64,000 bases of DNA from Rhodopseudomonas palustris (GTDB taxonomy: Bacteria > Pseudomonadota > Alphaproteobacteria > Rhizobiales > Xanthobacteraceae), in contig NZ_QKQS01000033.1 in NCBI RefSeq assembly GCF_003226555.1, forward strand, positions 96,116 to 160,115. The letters run 5' to 3'. Within the stretch, counting starts at the first letter, position 1. The number at the start of each line of letters is the position of its first letter. The notes under the pieces are model-generated. The model saw only the letters and a list, made by a program, of their open reading frames with translations, was not told the origin of the DNA and ran no database searches. Below are positions 8,187 through 17,507 of the stretch, piece by piece. Made by a program: the position numbers and the translations under genes.

Positions 8187-9484
8187 CGTCTGCATTTCAT
8201 GTCGCCGTCGTCGGCAGCGGGCCGGCCGGATTCTACGCCGCCGAAGCGCTGCTGCGCTCCGGCATGCCGGTCGCCGTGGATATGTTCGAGCAGCTGCCGG
8301 TGCCTTACGGCCTGGTGCGGTTCGGCGTCGCCCCCGATCATCCCAAGCTCAAGCTGGTCAGTATCACCTTCGACAAGATCGCGGCGCTGTCCGGCTTTCG
8401 CTTTGTCGGCGGCGTCACGGTCGGCAAGGATGTGACGATCGACGAACTGCGTGCGGCCTACGATGCGGTCGTGCTCGCCACTGGAGCCGATCTCAGTCGG
8501 TCGCTCGATATTCCCGGCGAAACGCTGCCGGGCTGTTACTCGGCCGGCGAGTTCGTGGCCTGGTACAACGGCCATCCCGATTATCGCGATCGAAGCTTCG
8601 ATCTCAGCCACGAGGTGGCGACCGTCATCGGCCACGGCAACGTCGCGCTCGACGTCGCGCGCATCCTGTCGAAGACCGCCGATGAACTACGGCAGACGGA
8701 CATCGCCGCTCACGCACTTGAGGTTCTGGCAGAAAGCCAGGTGCGCGAGGTGCATGTCGTCGGTCGCGGTGGTCCGCTGCAGGCGAAATTCGGCGCCAAG
8801 GAGCTGCGCGACTTCCTCAGCCTCACCGCGTGCGATGCCTGGGTCGATCCGCGCGACCTCGCCGCCGTGCCCGAGGCGACCGATGATCCCGAGCGCGACG
8901 AGAAGCTCGCTCTGCTTCGCACCTTCGCGGCGCAGACGCCATCCAAGTCGCGGCGGAGCATCTTCCGCTTCGAGCTGACGCCGGTCGCGATCGAGGGCCG
9001 GCACAGGGTCGAGGCGATCACCTTGGCGCGGGACGGCGTGGCGGCCGAACGCATCGCATGCGGGGCGATCTTCAGCAGTATCGGCCGTCGCACCGCGCCG
9101 ATCGCGGGCGTTCCTTACGATGCGGCGCGCGGCGTTCACGCCAATATCGGCGGCCGGGTCACGGACCAAGACGGCGTCGTCCCGGGTCTCTACGTCTGCG
9201 GCTGGAGCAAACGGGGCCCGAGCGGCACGATCGGCACGAACCGATCCTGCGGCATGGCGACGGCCGAGGCCGTGATCGCCGATCTGTCGGCGGGTGCGCC
9301 GCCGCGCGGCGCGCCCGAGGCGTTGCTGGCGCGGTTGTGGACTCGCGTGCCGCGGCTCGTGAGCTATCAGGACTGGGCGGCGATCGACGCTGTGGAGAAA
9401 CGCAACGGCGCGGCAAACGGTCGGCCGCGGGAGAAGTTCGTCGCGATCTCCGACATGCTCGCAGCATTGGAAGCAGCATCATGA
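8183..9484 (+). CDS. Adrenodoxin-reductase-type ferredoxin-NADP+ reductase
   Basis: A 433-residue flavoprotein. The N-terminus has the FAD fold GSGPAGFYAAEALL. The reductase signature FEQLPVPYGLVRFGVAPDHP is characteristic of the adrenodoxin reductase/FprA family. An NADP-binding motif appears as GHGNVALDVARIL around residue 155, and the C-terminal WSKRGPSGTIGTN motif closes the FAD site. It moves electrons between NADP(H) and the neighbouring ferredoxin. The start is fixed by the ATGA overlap with the ferredoxin stop. A 22-codon frame overlaps its own stop in the same way. Confidence 0.93.
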   Translation: MTSAFHVAVVGSGPAGFYAAEALLRSGMPVAVDMFEQLPVPYGLVRFGVAPDHPKLKLVSITFDKIAALSGFRFVGGVTVGKDVTIDELRAAYDAVVLATGADLSRSLDIPGETLPGCYSAGEFVAWYNGHPDYRDRSFDLSHEVATVIGHGNVALDVARILSKTADELRQTDIAAHALEVLAESQVREVHVVGRGGPLQAKFGAKELRDFLSLTACDAWVDPRDLAAVPEATDDPERDEKLALLRTFAAQTPSKSRRSIFRFELTPVAIEGRHRVEAITLARDGVAAERIACGAIFSSIGRRTAPIAGVPYDAARGVHANIGGRVTDQDGVVPGLYVCGWSKRGPSGTIGTNRSCGMATAEAVIADLSAGAPPRGAPEALLARLWTRVPRLVSYQDWAAIDAVEKRNGAANGRPREKFVAISDMLAALEAAS

Positions 9485-9549
9485 ATCCGGACGCGACTCG
9501 GCAGGACTTCTGGCGCGGTCCGAGTATGCCGAGCCGGTCGCCGGGGTGA
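9481..9549 (+). CDS. Possible 22-residue peptide overlapping the reductase stop
   Basis: An ATG at 9481 overlaps the reductase stop (ATGA) and opens a 22-codon frame ending at TGA 9547-9549. The peptide (MNPDATRQDFWRG...) has no recognisable family. The overlap would allow coupled translation, but a frame this short can arise by chance, and it may be the stub of a decayed downstream gene. Confidence 0.25.
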   Translation: MNPDATRQDFWRGPSMPSRSPG

Positions 9550-9584
9550 CCGGCGGCTGACCTGTCTCGCCATCCTCGGACTCG

Positions 9585-10748
9585 TCACTCGCTTGCCGGC
9601 GTCACTCGCAGAATCCGCCCGGCGGCGCTGTCGGTGAGCAGCCACAGCGCGCCATCGGGCCCTTGGCGGACGTCGCGGATCCGTTCGCTCAACGCTTGCA
9701 ACAGCCGTTCTTCGCCGGTGATCTTGTCGCCCTGTAGCGACAGCCGCACCAGCATCTGTCCCGACAGCGCGCCGACGAACAGGCTGCCTTTCCAGTTCGG
9801 AAACAGCTTGCCGGTGTAGAACGCCATGCCGCTCGGCGAGATCGACGGCACCCAATACTTGGCCGGCTGCTGCATGCCCGGCTTCGTGGTCGCCTCGTGA
9901 ATTTTAGCGCCGCTGTAATCGACGCCGTAGCCGATCACTGGCCAGCCGTAATTCTCACCCCTGCGGATCGGGTTGACCTCGTCGCCGCCGCGCGGGCCAT
10001 GCTCGACTTCCCACAGACTGCCGTCAGCGGGATTGAAAGCGAGGCCTTGCGGATTGCGGTGGCCGAGGCTCCAGACCTCCGGCTTGGCACCGTCGCGACC
10101 GGCGAATGGATTGTCCTTCGGCGCGCTGCCGTCGGGCGCGATCCGGACGATCTTGCCGAGATGATTGGACAGATTCTGCGCCTGATCGCGATGGGCGTAG
10201 TGCTCGCCGAGAGTGACGAACAGATCGCCGCCGCCGTCCTGTGCGATCCGGCAGCCGTAGTGATTGCCGGACGACAGCGGCCCCTGCTGGCGGAAAATCA
10301 CCTGGACGTCGTCGAGCCGCGGTGCATCGCCCTCGGTCAGCCGAGCGCGCGCCACCGCGGTCCGGCCGCCGCGGCCGTCGCGTTCGGCGTAGCACAGGTA
10401 GAGCGTGCGGTTGGTGGCGATGTCCTTGTCGGCGGCGACGTCGAGCAGTCCGCCCTGACCCGAGGCCCAGACCTCCGGTACGCCCTGCAGCGGTTTGGAT
10501 ACCTGGCCCTGCTGCGTCACCAGTCGCAGCCGGCCGGGGCGCTCGGTCACCAGCATCCGGCCATCGGGCAGGAACGCCAGCCCCCAGGGATGCACCAGAT
10601 CCTCCGCCACCGTCTGCACGCTCAGCGGACCGGCGGACGATTCGAAGGTCGTGATGGCGCCGCGGCTGGCGGTGACGATGACCAGAGAGGCGACCAGCGC
10701 GGTCGCCGCGGTGAGCGTGCCCGAAACCCAGACGATCGGTGCCTTCAT
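9585..10748 (-). CDS. PQQ-type soluble sugar dehydrogenase (YliI/Asd-like), secreted
   Basis: A 387-residue six-bladed beta-propeller protein. The first 32 residues form a signal peptide (basic start, hydrophobic TAATALVASLVIVTA core). The mature part shows typical family motifs: VHPWGLAFLPDGRMLVTERPGRLRLV, SSGNHYGCRIAQDGGGDLFVTLGEH, WSLGHRNPQGLAFNPADGSLWEVEHGPRGGDEVN and ENYGWPVIGYG. The family oxidises aldose sugars in the periplasm with PQQ as cofactor, passing electrons to a quinone or artificial acceptor. No PQQ-biosynthesis genes are nearby. It converges with the ferredoxin reductase gene. Assignment to family is firm; the sugar substrate is not known. Confidence 0.9.
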   Translation of the reverse strand: MKAPIVWVSGTLTAATALVASLVIVTASRGAITTFESSAGPLSVQTVAEDLVHPWGLAFLPDGRMLVTERPGRLRLVTQQGQVSKPLQGVPEVWASGQGGLLDVAADKDIATNRTLYLCYAERDGRGGRTAVARARLTEGDAPRLDDVQVIFRQQGPLSSGNHYGCRIAQDGGGDLFVTLGEHYAHRDQAQNLSNHLGKIVRIAPDGSAPKDNPFAGRDGAKPEVWSLGHRNPQGLAFNPADGSLWEVEHGPRGGDEVNPIRRGENYGWPVIGYGVDYSGAKIHEATTKPGMQQPAKYWVPSISPSGMAFYTGKLFPNWKGSLFVGALSGQMLVRLSLQGDKITGEERLLQALSERIRDVRQGPDGALWLLTDSAAGRILRVTPASE

Positions 10749-10856
10749 CGCAATGCCTCGTCGCAGAATGGCCGTCGCGGCTGCGGACCGGCGCGGTTCA
10801 ACGCACCGTGATGGAAAAAGATCGTGACTGAGAGGATTGCCGCGCGAAAGATGTCG

Positions 10857-11009
10857 TCATGCCGCAACGAGGTGCGGCGACAGCAGCGTCAGCGCCAGGA
10901 TCGCGCCGAGCGAGGCGACCGCGAGCAATAACGACGCGGCGACGGCCCGCAGCAGGCGGGCGGAGGTAACGTGCGCGACGGGCCGGATGAAGCCGGGCGA
11001 CGGAAGCAT
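10857..11009 (-). CDS. Small single-span membrane protein, unrecognised
   Basis: A 50-residue frame starting at ATG 11009, with GAGG about 10 bases upstream. A basic N-terminal part is followed by one strongly hydrophobic segment (about residues 21-45, LLRAVAASLLLAVASLGAILALTLL), so it would sit in the inner membrane as a single helix. I do not recognise the family. A longer form from 11069 is possible. It lies alone between the sugar dehydrogenase and GST genes, with all three on the minus strand. Confidence 0.4.
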   Translation of the reverse strand: MLPSPGFIRPVAHVTSARLLRAVAASLLLAVASLGAILALTLLSPHLVAA

Positions 11010-11145
11010 GACTCGAAATCCTCGAACCAATCGCCGGCGAATCACCGGCGTCAGCCGATTGTCCTGCAATCACGGGCGCTTGTGCGGCGCCGAGGCGCGC
11101 CAAACATGTCCAAATCGTGGCGGAATTGGAGCGGGGTGACCGGCG

Positions 11146-11799
11146 TCAAGCCTCGGCGGCGAAGTTCGCGGCGTCTGCGACCGCCGCCTCCGGGGTCCAG
11201 TCCATGGTAATGAAACCCGGCGTTTGTTCGACCCGGCGCAGCCAGGCGTTGACTGCCGGGAACATCGACAGGTCGAAGTCGCATTGGTCGGCGACATGCG
11301 TGTAGCCGTACAGCGCGATGTCGGCGATGGTGAGCTGGCCGGCCGCGAAGTAATCGTTGGTCTTGAGGTGGTTTTCCATCACCTGCAGCGCCGCGTAGCC
11401 GCGCTCCAGCCAGTCTTCCAGAGCGTGGGTCTGCAGATCGCGCCCGCCCTTCACCAGACACAGCCAGAAATACGCCGAACCGATGTTGGGCTCGAGCGCG
11501 TGCTGCTCGAAGAACATCCACTGCAGCGCTTCGGCCCGGTCCATCCGGGTGTCCGGCGCCAGCGAGGTGCCGACGGCGAGATACCACAGGATCGCGTTGG
11601 ACTCGGCGAGGTAGCGGCCTGGCGCGGTTTCCAGCAGCGGCACCTGGCCGCTCGGATTCTTGGCGAGGAAGTCGGGCGTGCGGCTTTCGCCGCGCAGGAT
11701 ATCGACCTCGATCGCGCGGTAGGGGGCATCGAGAAACGCCAGCGCAAGGCGAACCTTGTAGCTGTTTCCCGATCGCTGCATCGAATAGAGCTTGTACAT
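11146..11799 (-). CDS. Glutathione S-transferase family protein
   Basis: A 217-residue cytoplasmic GST. The N-terminal thioredoxin-like domain carries MYKLYSMQRSGNSYKVRLAL, where the Ser/Asn near residue 10 takes the place of the catalytic residue. NPSGQVPLLE is the cis-proline turn that holds glutathione, and LAESNAILWYLA is the Glu-Ser contact. The helical C-terminal domain contains the N-capping motif FAAGQLTIADIALYGYTH. The start at 11799 fits the first strand; the longer frame upstream lacks GST sequence. A second GST sits at 28.5 kb. Likely role: conjugation or detoxification. Confidence 0.9.
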   Translation of the reverse strand: MYKLYSMQRSGNSYKVRLALAFLDAPYRAIEVDILRGESRTPDFLAKNPSGQVPLLETAPGRYLAESNAILWYLAVGTSLAPDTRMDRAEALQWMFFEQHALEPNIGSAYFWLCLVKGGRDLQTHALEDWLERGYAALQVMENHLKTNDYFAAGQLTIADIALYGYTHVADQCDFDLSMFPAVNAWLRRVEQTPGFITMDWTPEAAVADAANFAAEA

Positions 11800-13402
<1,603 letters not shown>

Positions 13403-13451
13403 ATATTTCATTAACAATCCGCAAGGTTCACAGGATTCGTTCCAAAACTTT

Positions 13452-13487
13452 GGAAGCGCCTTGTTTTGGACAAGACGCTTCCTTTTT
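13452..13487 (+). terminator. Rho-independent terminator after aspartate aminotransferase
   Basis: A 13-bp stem with one mismatch (GGAAGCGCCTTGT against ACAAGACGCTTCC), a 5-base loop and a run of five T residues. Confidence 0.88.
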
Positions 13488-13528
13488 GTCGCCCTCGCAA
13501 TCTCAATCCACATGTGGAGTGTGCTTCT

Positions 13529-14050
13529 ATGTTTACCCTTAGACAGTTCGGCATCGCTGCGGTCGCGCTGATCGCCTCGGTCGCGAGTGCGAGCGCGCAG
13601 GAGCGCGTGCAGGTCGGCGTGATCGAATGCGCCGGCGGTCCGAACGTCGGTTATGTGGTCGGTTCGACCACTCAGCTCGAGTGCCTGTTCCGGACCGACG
13701 GTCGTCGTCCCGAGCCGTACATCGCGCATGTGCAGCGCATTGGCGTCGACCTCGGCTTCACGCAGACCACCGGTCTTGCTTGGGCGGTGTACGCTCCGAC
13801 CCGTCGCATCGGCCGCGGTGACCTCGGCGGCAGCTACGGCGGCGTCGGCGCCAACGCGTCGTTCGGCTTCGGCGTCGGCGGCAACCTGCTGGTCGGCGGC
13901 TCCAACAACGCCTTCGCACTGCAGCCGCTCAGCCTGCAGGGCCAGACCGGCCTGAACGCCACCGCGGGCATCGTCGACGTGCAGCTCCTGCCGGCGCCGA
14001 TCGCCAAGAAGCACTACCGCAAGCATCGCCGTCATCATCGTCATCACTAA
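13529..14050 (+). CDS. DUF992 secreted protein (copy 1)
   Basis: A 173-residue exported protein. Residues 1-23 form a signal peptide ending ASASA. The mature part begins ERVQVGVIECAGGPNVGYVVGSTTQLECLF; two cysteines in conserved VGxxEC and LxC positions are the DUF992 hallmark and probably pair. A glycine-rich centre (GGVGANASFGFGVGGNLLVGG) is followed by ALQPLSLQGQTGLN. The last dozen residues are lysine/arginine- and histidine-rich (KKHYRKHRRHHRHH), a tail the second copy lacks and which could bind metal. Function is unknown. A paralogue follows 245 bases downstream. Confidence 0.85.
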   Translation: MFTLRQFGIAAVALIASVASASAQERVQVGVIECAGGPNVGYVVGSTTQLECLFRTDGRRPEPYIAHVQRIGVDLGFTQTTGLAWAVYAPTRRIGRGDLGGSYGGVGANASFGFGVGGNLLVGGSNNAFALQPLSLQGQTGLNATAGIVDVQLLPAPIAKKHYRKHRRHHRHH

Positions 14051-14085
14051 TTGACGGCGCCTCCGGCGCATTCGACATCGTTCGC

Positions 14086-14120
14086 AGAAGGGCCCGCATC
14101 CGCGGGCCCTTCTTGCATTT
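14086..14120 (+). terminator. Rho-independent terminator after DUF992 copy 1
   Basis: A perfect stem gaagggcccg/cgggcccttc with a six-base loop, followed by a T-rich tail. Confidence 0.88.
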
Positions 14121-14294
14121 TCGATACGTTTTACAATCGAACGCCGCGCGTTCGGACAGATCGCCGCGCTTTCGCGGACCCGGCTGTCATTGAAGATTTG
14201 CCATTGCTGTGACTAGATGACGGCGATTGTTCGATCGGGTTCGAACGAATCGAGTCGTCTTCCGCATCACCTTCCTACGTCGGAGATTTTCACC

Positions 14295-14768
14295 ATGCGC
14301 CGCCTCTCGCTTTTCGTCGGACTCGCCGCCGCCGCGTTGACCGTCACCGCCGCCAATGCGCAGCAGAACCGGGTGCGGGTCGGCATGCTCGAATGCCGCG
14401 GCGGCGCCAGCATGGGATTCATCGTCGGTTCGGTAACCAATCTCGGCTGCGTCCTGCGCAGTGACGGCCGCCCTGACACGCCCTATGTCGCCACCATCCG
14501 CAAGGTCGGTCTCGACCTTGGGATCACGCCGGAAACCGCACTGAGCTGGGTCGTGCTGGCGCCGGTCGAGCGCTTCGGCCCTGGGGACCTCGCTGGTAAC
14601 TACGCTGGGGCGCAGGGCTCTGCGTCGGTCGGTGTCGGTGTCGGCGCCAACGTGTTGATCGGGGGCTCGGCGAATTCGATCGCGCTGCAGCCGGTCAGCC
14701 TGCAGGGACAGACCGGCGTCAACGTCGCGGTCGGCCTGCAGGAACTCGAGCTGCGTCCGGGCCGCTAA
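14295..14768 (+). CDS. DUF992 secreted protein (copy 2)
   Basis: A 157-residue paralogue of the preceding protein. It has a signal peptide ending near TAANA, the same VGMLECRGGASMGFIVGSVTNLGCVL block with two conserved cysteines, a glycine-rich middle and SIALQPVSLQGQTGVNV. The end, LQELELRPGR, lacks the His-rich tail of copy 1. The start at 14295 has GGAG about 10 bases upstream. Separate terminators after each copy suggest separate transcripts. An imperfect inverted repeat at 14222-14252 lies in its leader. Role unknown; exported, periplasmic or surface location is inferred. Confidence 0.84.
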   Translation: MRRLSLFVGLAAAALTVTAANAQQNRVRVGMLECRGGASMGFIVGSVTNLGCVLRSDGRPDTPYVATIRKVGLDLGITPETALSWVVLAPVERFGPGDLAGNYAGAQGSASVGVGVGANVLIGGSANSIALQPVSLQGQTGVNVAVGLQELELRPGR

Positions 14769-14810
14769 CTAACAGCGACCGCTCCGGTTCAATTCCAGCT
14801 ATGCAACATT

Positions 14811-14845
14811 GCGCTGCGATGCAAACGCGTCGCAGCGCTTTTTTT
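14811..14845 (+). terminator. Rho-independent terminator after DUF992 copy 2
   Basis: Stem gcgctgcga/tcgcagcgc with a 10-base loop, then seven T residues. Confidence 0.9.
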
Positions 14846-14978
14846 GGTGTCCTTGATCCTGCTCAACACCGACATGGTGTCGTCGTAATTTTTCGCGCTT
14901 GCCAAGTGTCGTGTGTTGCGAAAGCATCACGTCTTGCCGACCCAATCACGGGCCGAGCTCCAAAGTCAGGAGGCGGCG

Positions 14979-17030
14979 ATGGGACAAGACGTCAGAAGTC
15001 CCCGTGGTCCCCGGTGCATTGCACTGGTGGGCCCATTCCAAAGCGGAAAAACCACACTACTTGAAGCGATCCTGGCGCGTACCGGCGCCATCCCACGAGC
15101 CGGCTCGGTCGATGCCGGCACCTCGCACGGCGATTCCAGCCCCGAGGCCCGCCAGCACAAAATGGGCCTCAGCCTCACCGCCGTCACCACCCAGTTCATG
15201 GGTGAGACCTACACCTTCCTCGATTGTCCCGGCTCCGTCGAATTCGCGCACGACATGCGCGCGGCGCTTCCCGCCGTCGACGCCGCCGTGGTGGTGTGCG
15301 AAGCCGACGAGCGCAAGCTGCCGCAGTTGCAGCTGATCCTGCGCGAACTCGAAGATCTCGGCATTCCCAGATTCCTGTTCCTGAACAAGATCGATCGCGC
15401 CAACAAACGCATTCGCGAAGTGCTCGACAGTCTGCAGCCGGCATCCCGCATCCCGCTGGTGCTGCGCCAAATTCCGATCTGGAACGGCGACCTGATCGCC
15501 GGTTATGTCGACCTCGCGCTGGAGCGCGCCTTCGTCTATCGGGAGCACAAGCCCTCCGAAGTGATCGATCTCGCAGGCGGCGATCTCGACCGCGAGAAGG
15601 AAGCGCGGTTCTCGATGCTCGAGAAGCTCGCCGATCATGACGACGCGCTGATGGAGCAACTGCTCGACGACATCCAGCCGCCGCGCGACTCGGTGTTCGA
15701 CGATCTCGCCCGCGAGCTGCGAGAAGGCGTGATCTGTCCGGTGCTGCTCGGCTCGGCGCTGCGCGAGAACGGCGTGCTCCGTCTGTTGAAGGCGCTGCGC
15801 CACGAGGCGCCGGACGTGGCTGAAACCGCGGCGCGCCTCGGCGTCACCGCCGGCAAGGAGGCGGTCGGCTACGTCTTCAAGACTCAGCATCTGCAGCACG
15901 GCGGCAAGCTGTCGCTGGCTCGGCTGTTCGCCGGCACGCTCGCTGATGGCGATAATGTGCTGTCATCGTCCGGTGAAGCCGCGCGCGTCTCCGGCATCCA
16001 GACCGTCGGCGGCGGTGCCGACAGCAAGCGCTCGTCGGCGACGGCCGGCGACGTGGTGGCGCTCGGCAAGCTCGATGCGATCAAGACCGGCGACACCTTC
16101 GGCAACGGCAAGACTGCACCGGCCGCATTGGTCGCAGTCAATGCCGCGCCGCCGGTGCTGGCGATGGCGCTCGCCGCCGCCGATCGCAAGGACGACGTCA
16201 AGCTCGGCCAGGCGCTGCAGCGGCTGAACGAGGAGGATCCGTCGCTCACCATCGTGCACGATCCGCAGAGCCACGAGATGGTGCTGTGGGGGCAGGGCGA
16301 GATGCACCTTCGGGTCGCGCTGGAGCGGCTGCGCGATCGCTACGGCGTCACCGTGAAGTCGCACGCCCCGGGCATCGGCTATCGCGAGACCATCCGCAAA
16401 CCGGTGACCCAGCGTGGTCGTCACAAGAAACAGTCTGGCGGCCACGGCCAGTTCGGCGACGTGGTGCTGGACATCAAGCCGCTGCCGCGCGGCGAGGGCT
16501 TCGCCTTCGCCGAGACCGTGGTCGGCGGTGCCGTGCCGCGCAACTACATGGGCGCGGTCGAGGAGGGGGTGGTCGACGCGCTGCGCGCCGGTCCGCTGGG
16601 CTTCCCGGTGGTCGATGTCCACGTCACCCTGACCGACGGCTCGTATCACAGCGTGGATTCGTCCGACATGGCGTTCCGCACTGCGGCGCGGATCGGCATC
16701 ACCGAAGCGTTGCCGCAGTGCCAGCCGGTGCTGCTGGAGCCGATCCACACCGTCGAGATCGTTTGCCCGACCGAGGCGACCGCCAAGGTCAACGCCATCC
16801 TGTCCGGGCGGCGAGGCCAGATCCTCGGCTTCGATACCCGCGAGGGCTGGCCGGGCTGGGACATGGTGCGGGCCACCATGCCCGAAGCCGAGATCAGCGA
16901 CCTGATCGTCGAGTTGCGCTCGGCCACCGCCGGTGCCGGCAGCTTCACACGGAGCTTCGACCACATGGCCGAGGTCTCCGGACGGACCGCCGACCAGATC
17001 GTCGCGGCGCATCGGCAGGCGGCGGCCTGA
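14979..17030 (+). CDS. Elongation factor G-like translational GTPase (EF-G paralogue)
   Basis: A 683-residue protein with the EF-G domain order. The G1 loop is GPFQSGKTTLLEAI, G3 is DCPGSVEF instead of the DTPGHVDF of true EF-G, and G4 is NKID. It lacks the strict RGITI switch sequence of EF-G (the equivalent area reads HKMGLSLTAVTTQF). Domains II to V follow, with domain IV near GGHGQFGDVVLDIKP. It is therefore not the housekeeping fusA, which normally sits in the rpsL-rpsG-tuf cluster. It probably acts on the ribosome, but the step is unknown. The start at 14979 has AGGAGG upstream. A long hairpin terminator follows. Confidence 0.9.
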   Translation: MGQDVRSPRGPRCIALVGPFQSGKTTLLEAILARTGAIPRAGSVDAGTSHGDSSPEARQHKMGLSLTAVTTQFMGETYTFLDCPGSVEFAHDMRAALPAVDAAVVVCEADERKLPQLQLILRELEDLGIPRFLFLNKIDRANKRIREVLDSLQPASRIPLVLRQIPIWNGDLIAGYVDLALERAFVYREHKPSEVIDLAGGDLDREKEARFSMLEKLADHDDALMEQLLDDIQPPRDSVFDDLARELREGVICPVLLGSALRENGVLRLLKALRHEAPDVAETAARLGVTAGKEAVGYVFKTQHLQHGGKLSLARLFAGTLADGDNVLSSSGEAARVSGIQTVGGGADSKRSSATAGDVVALGKLDAIKTGDTFGNGKTAPAALVAVNAAPPVLAMALAAADRKDDVKLGQALQRLNEEDPSLTIVHDPQSHEMVLWGQGEMHLRVALERLRDRYGVTVKSHAPGIGYRETIRKPVTQRGRHKKQSGGHGQFGDVVLDIKPLPRGEGFAFAETVVGGAVPRNYMGAVEEGVVDALRAGPLGFPVVDVHVTLTDGSYHSVDSSDMAFRTAARIGITEALPQCQPVLLEPIHTVEIVCPTEATAKVNAILSGRRGQILGFDTREGWPGWDMVRATMPEAEISDLIVELRSATAGAGSFTRSFDHMAEVSGRTADQIVAAHRQAAA

Positions 17031-17087
17031 GTTCGACAGAGCGCTGGTCGGGTTCTCGCCCGGCGCTCACCAAAATATGACTGCTCC

Positions 17088-17135
17088 AAAGCGGCTGGAC
17101 TGATGTTTAAAACATCACTCCAGCCGCTTTCTGTT
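17088..17135 (+). terminator. Long hairpin terminator after the EF-G-like gene
   Basis: Two 21-base arms (17088-17108 and 17110-17130) are inverted repeats with a single mismatch and almost no loop, then a T-containing tail. It is unusually long for a terminator. Confidence 0.75.
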
Positions 17136-17197
17136 TGCCTGATCTCGTCTAAAGCATCATATTGCAGACTTCAGACATCAGAAGTCATGCCTCACCT

Positions 17198-17467
17198 ATG
17201 ATGACCGCAGCCCAATTGCGCGCCGCCCGTGCGCTGCTTGGCATCGACCAGCGCACGCTGGCCGAATTGTCCGGCGTTTCGCTGCCGACCATCCAGCGGA
17301 TGGAGGCGAGCGAAGGCAATGTCCGTGGTGTGGTGGAATCCCTCACCAAGGTCATCGAAGCCCTCGAGCGCGGCGGCGTGGTTCTGATCGGAGACAATTC
17401 CCGCAGCGAAGGCGGCGGTCGCGGCGTCCGGTTCAAAGAGCCGGCGCCGCCCCGCAACGAGGCCTGA
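17198..17467 (+). CDS. XRE-family helix-turn-helix regulator
   Basis: An 89-residue DNA-binding protein. The helix-turn-helix is TAAQLRAARALLGIDQRTLAELSGVSLPTIQRME, as in the Cro/C1 family, followed by VRGVVESLTKVIEALERGGVVLIGDN, a short form common in alphaproteobacteria. The C-terminal 20 residues are polar and glycine-rich. Two adjacent ATG codons (17198 and 17201) are candidate starts, and there is no clear ribosome site. It ends 40 bases before a SulP transporter on the same strand, so co-transcription and a role in regulating that gene are plausible. Confidence 0.82.
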   Translation: MMTAAQLRAARALLGIDQRTLAELSGVSLPTIQRMEASEGNVRGVVESLTKVIEALERGGVVLIGDNSRSEGGGRGVRFKEPAPPRNEA

Positions 17468-17507
17468 CGGTTTCGGTGCAGCAGCGGGGCGGACCAGGAG
17501 AAACGGT

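Noticed and set aside
5466..8195. A 909-codon minus-strand frame opposite the Mo-oxidoreductase and ferredoxin genes
   Set aside because: The plus strand has conserved cofactor motifs and overlapping starts. The minus-strand product is low-complexity and lacks any recognisable fold.
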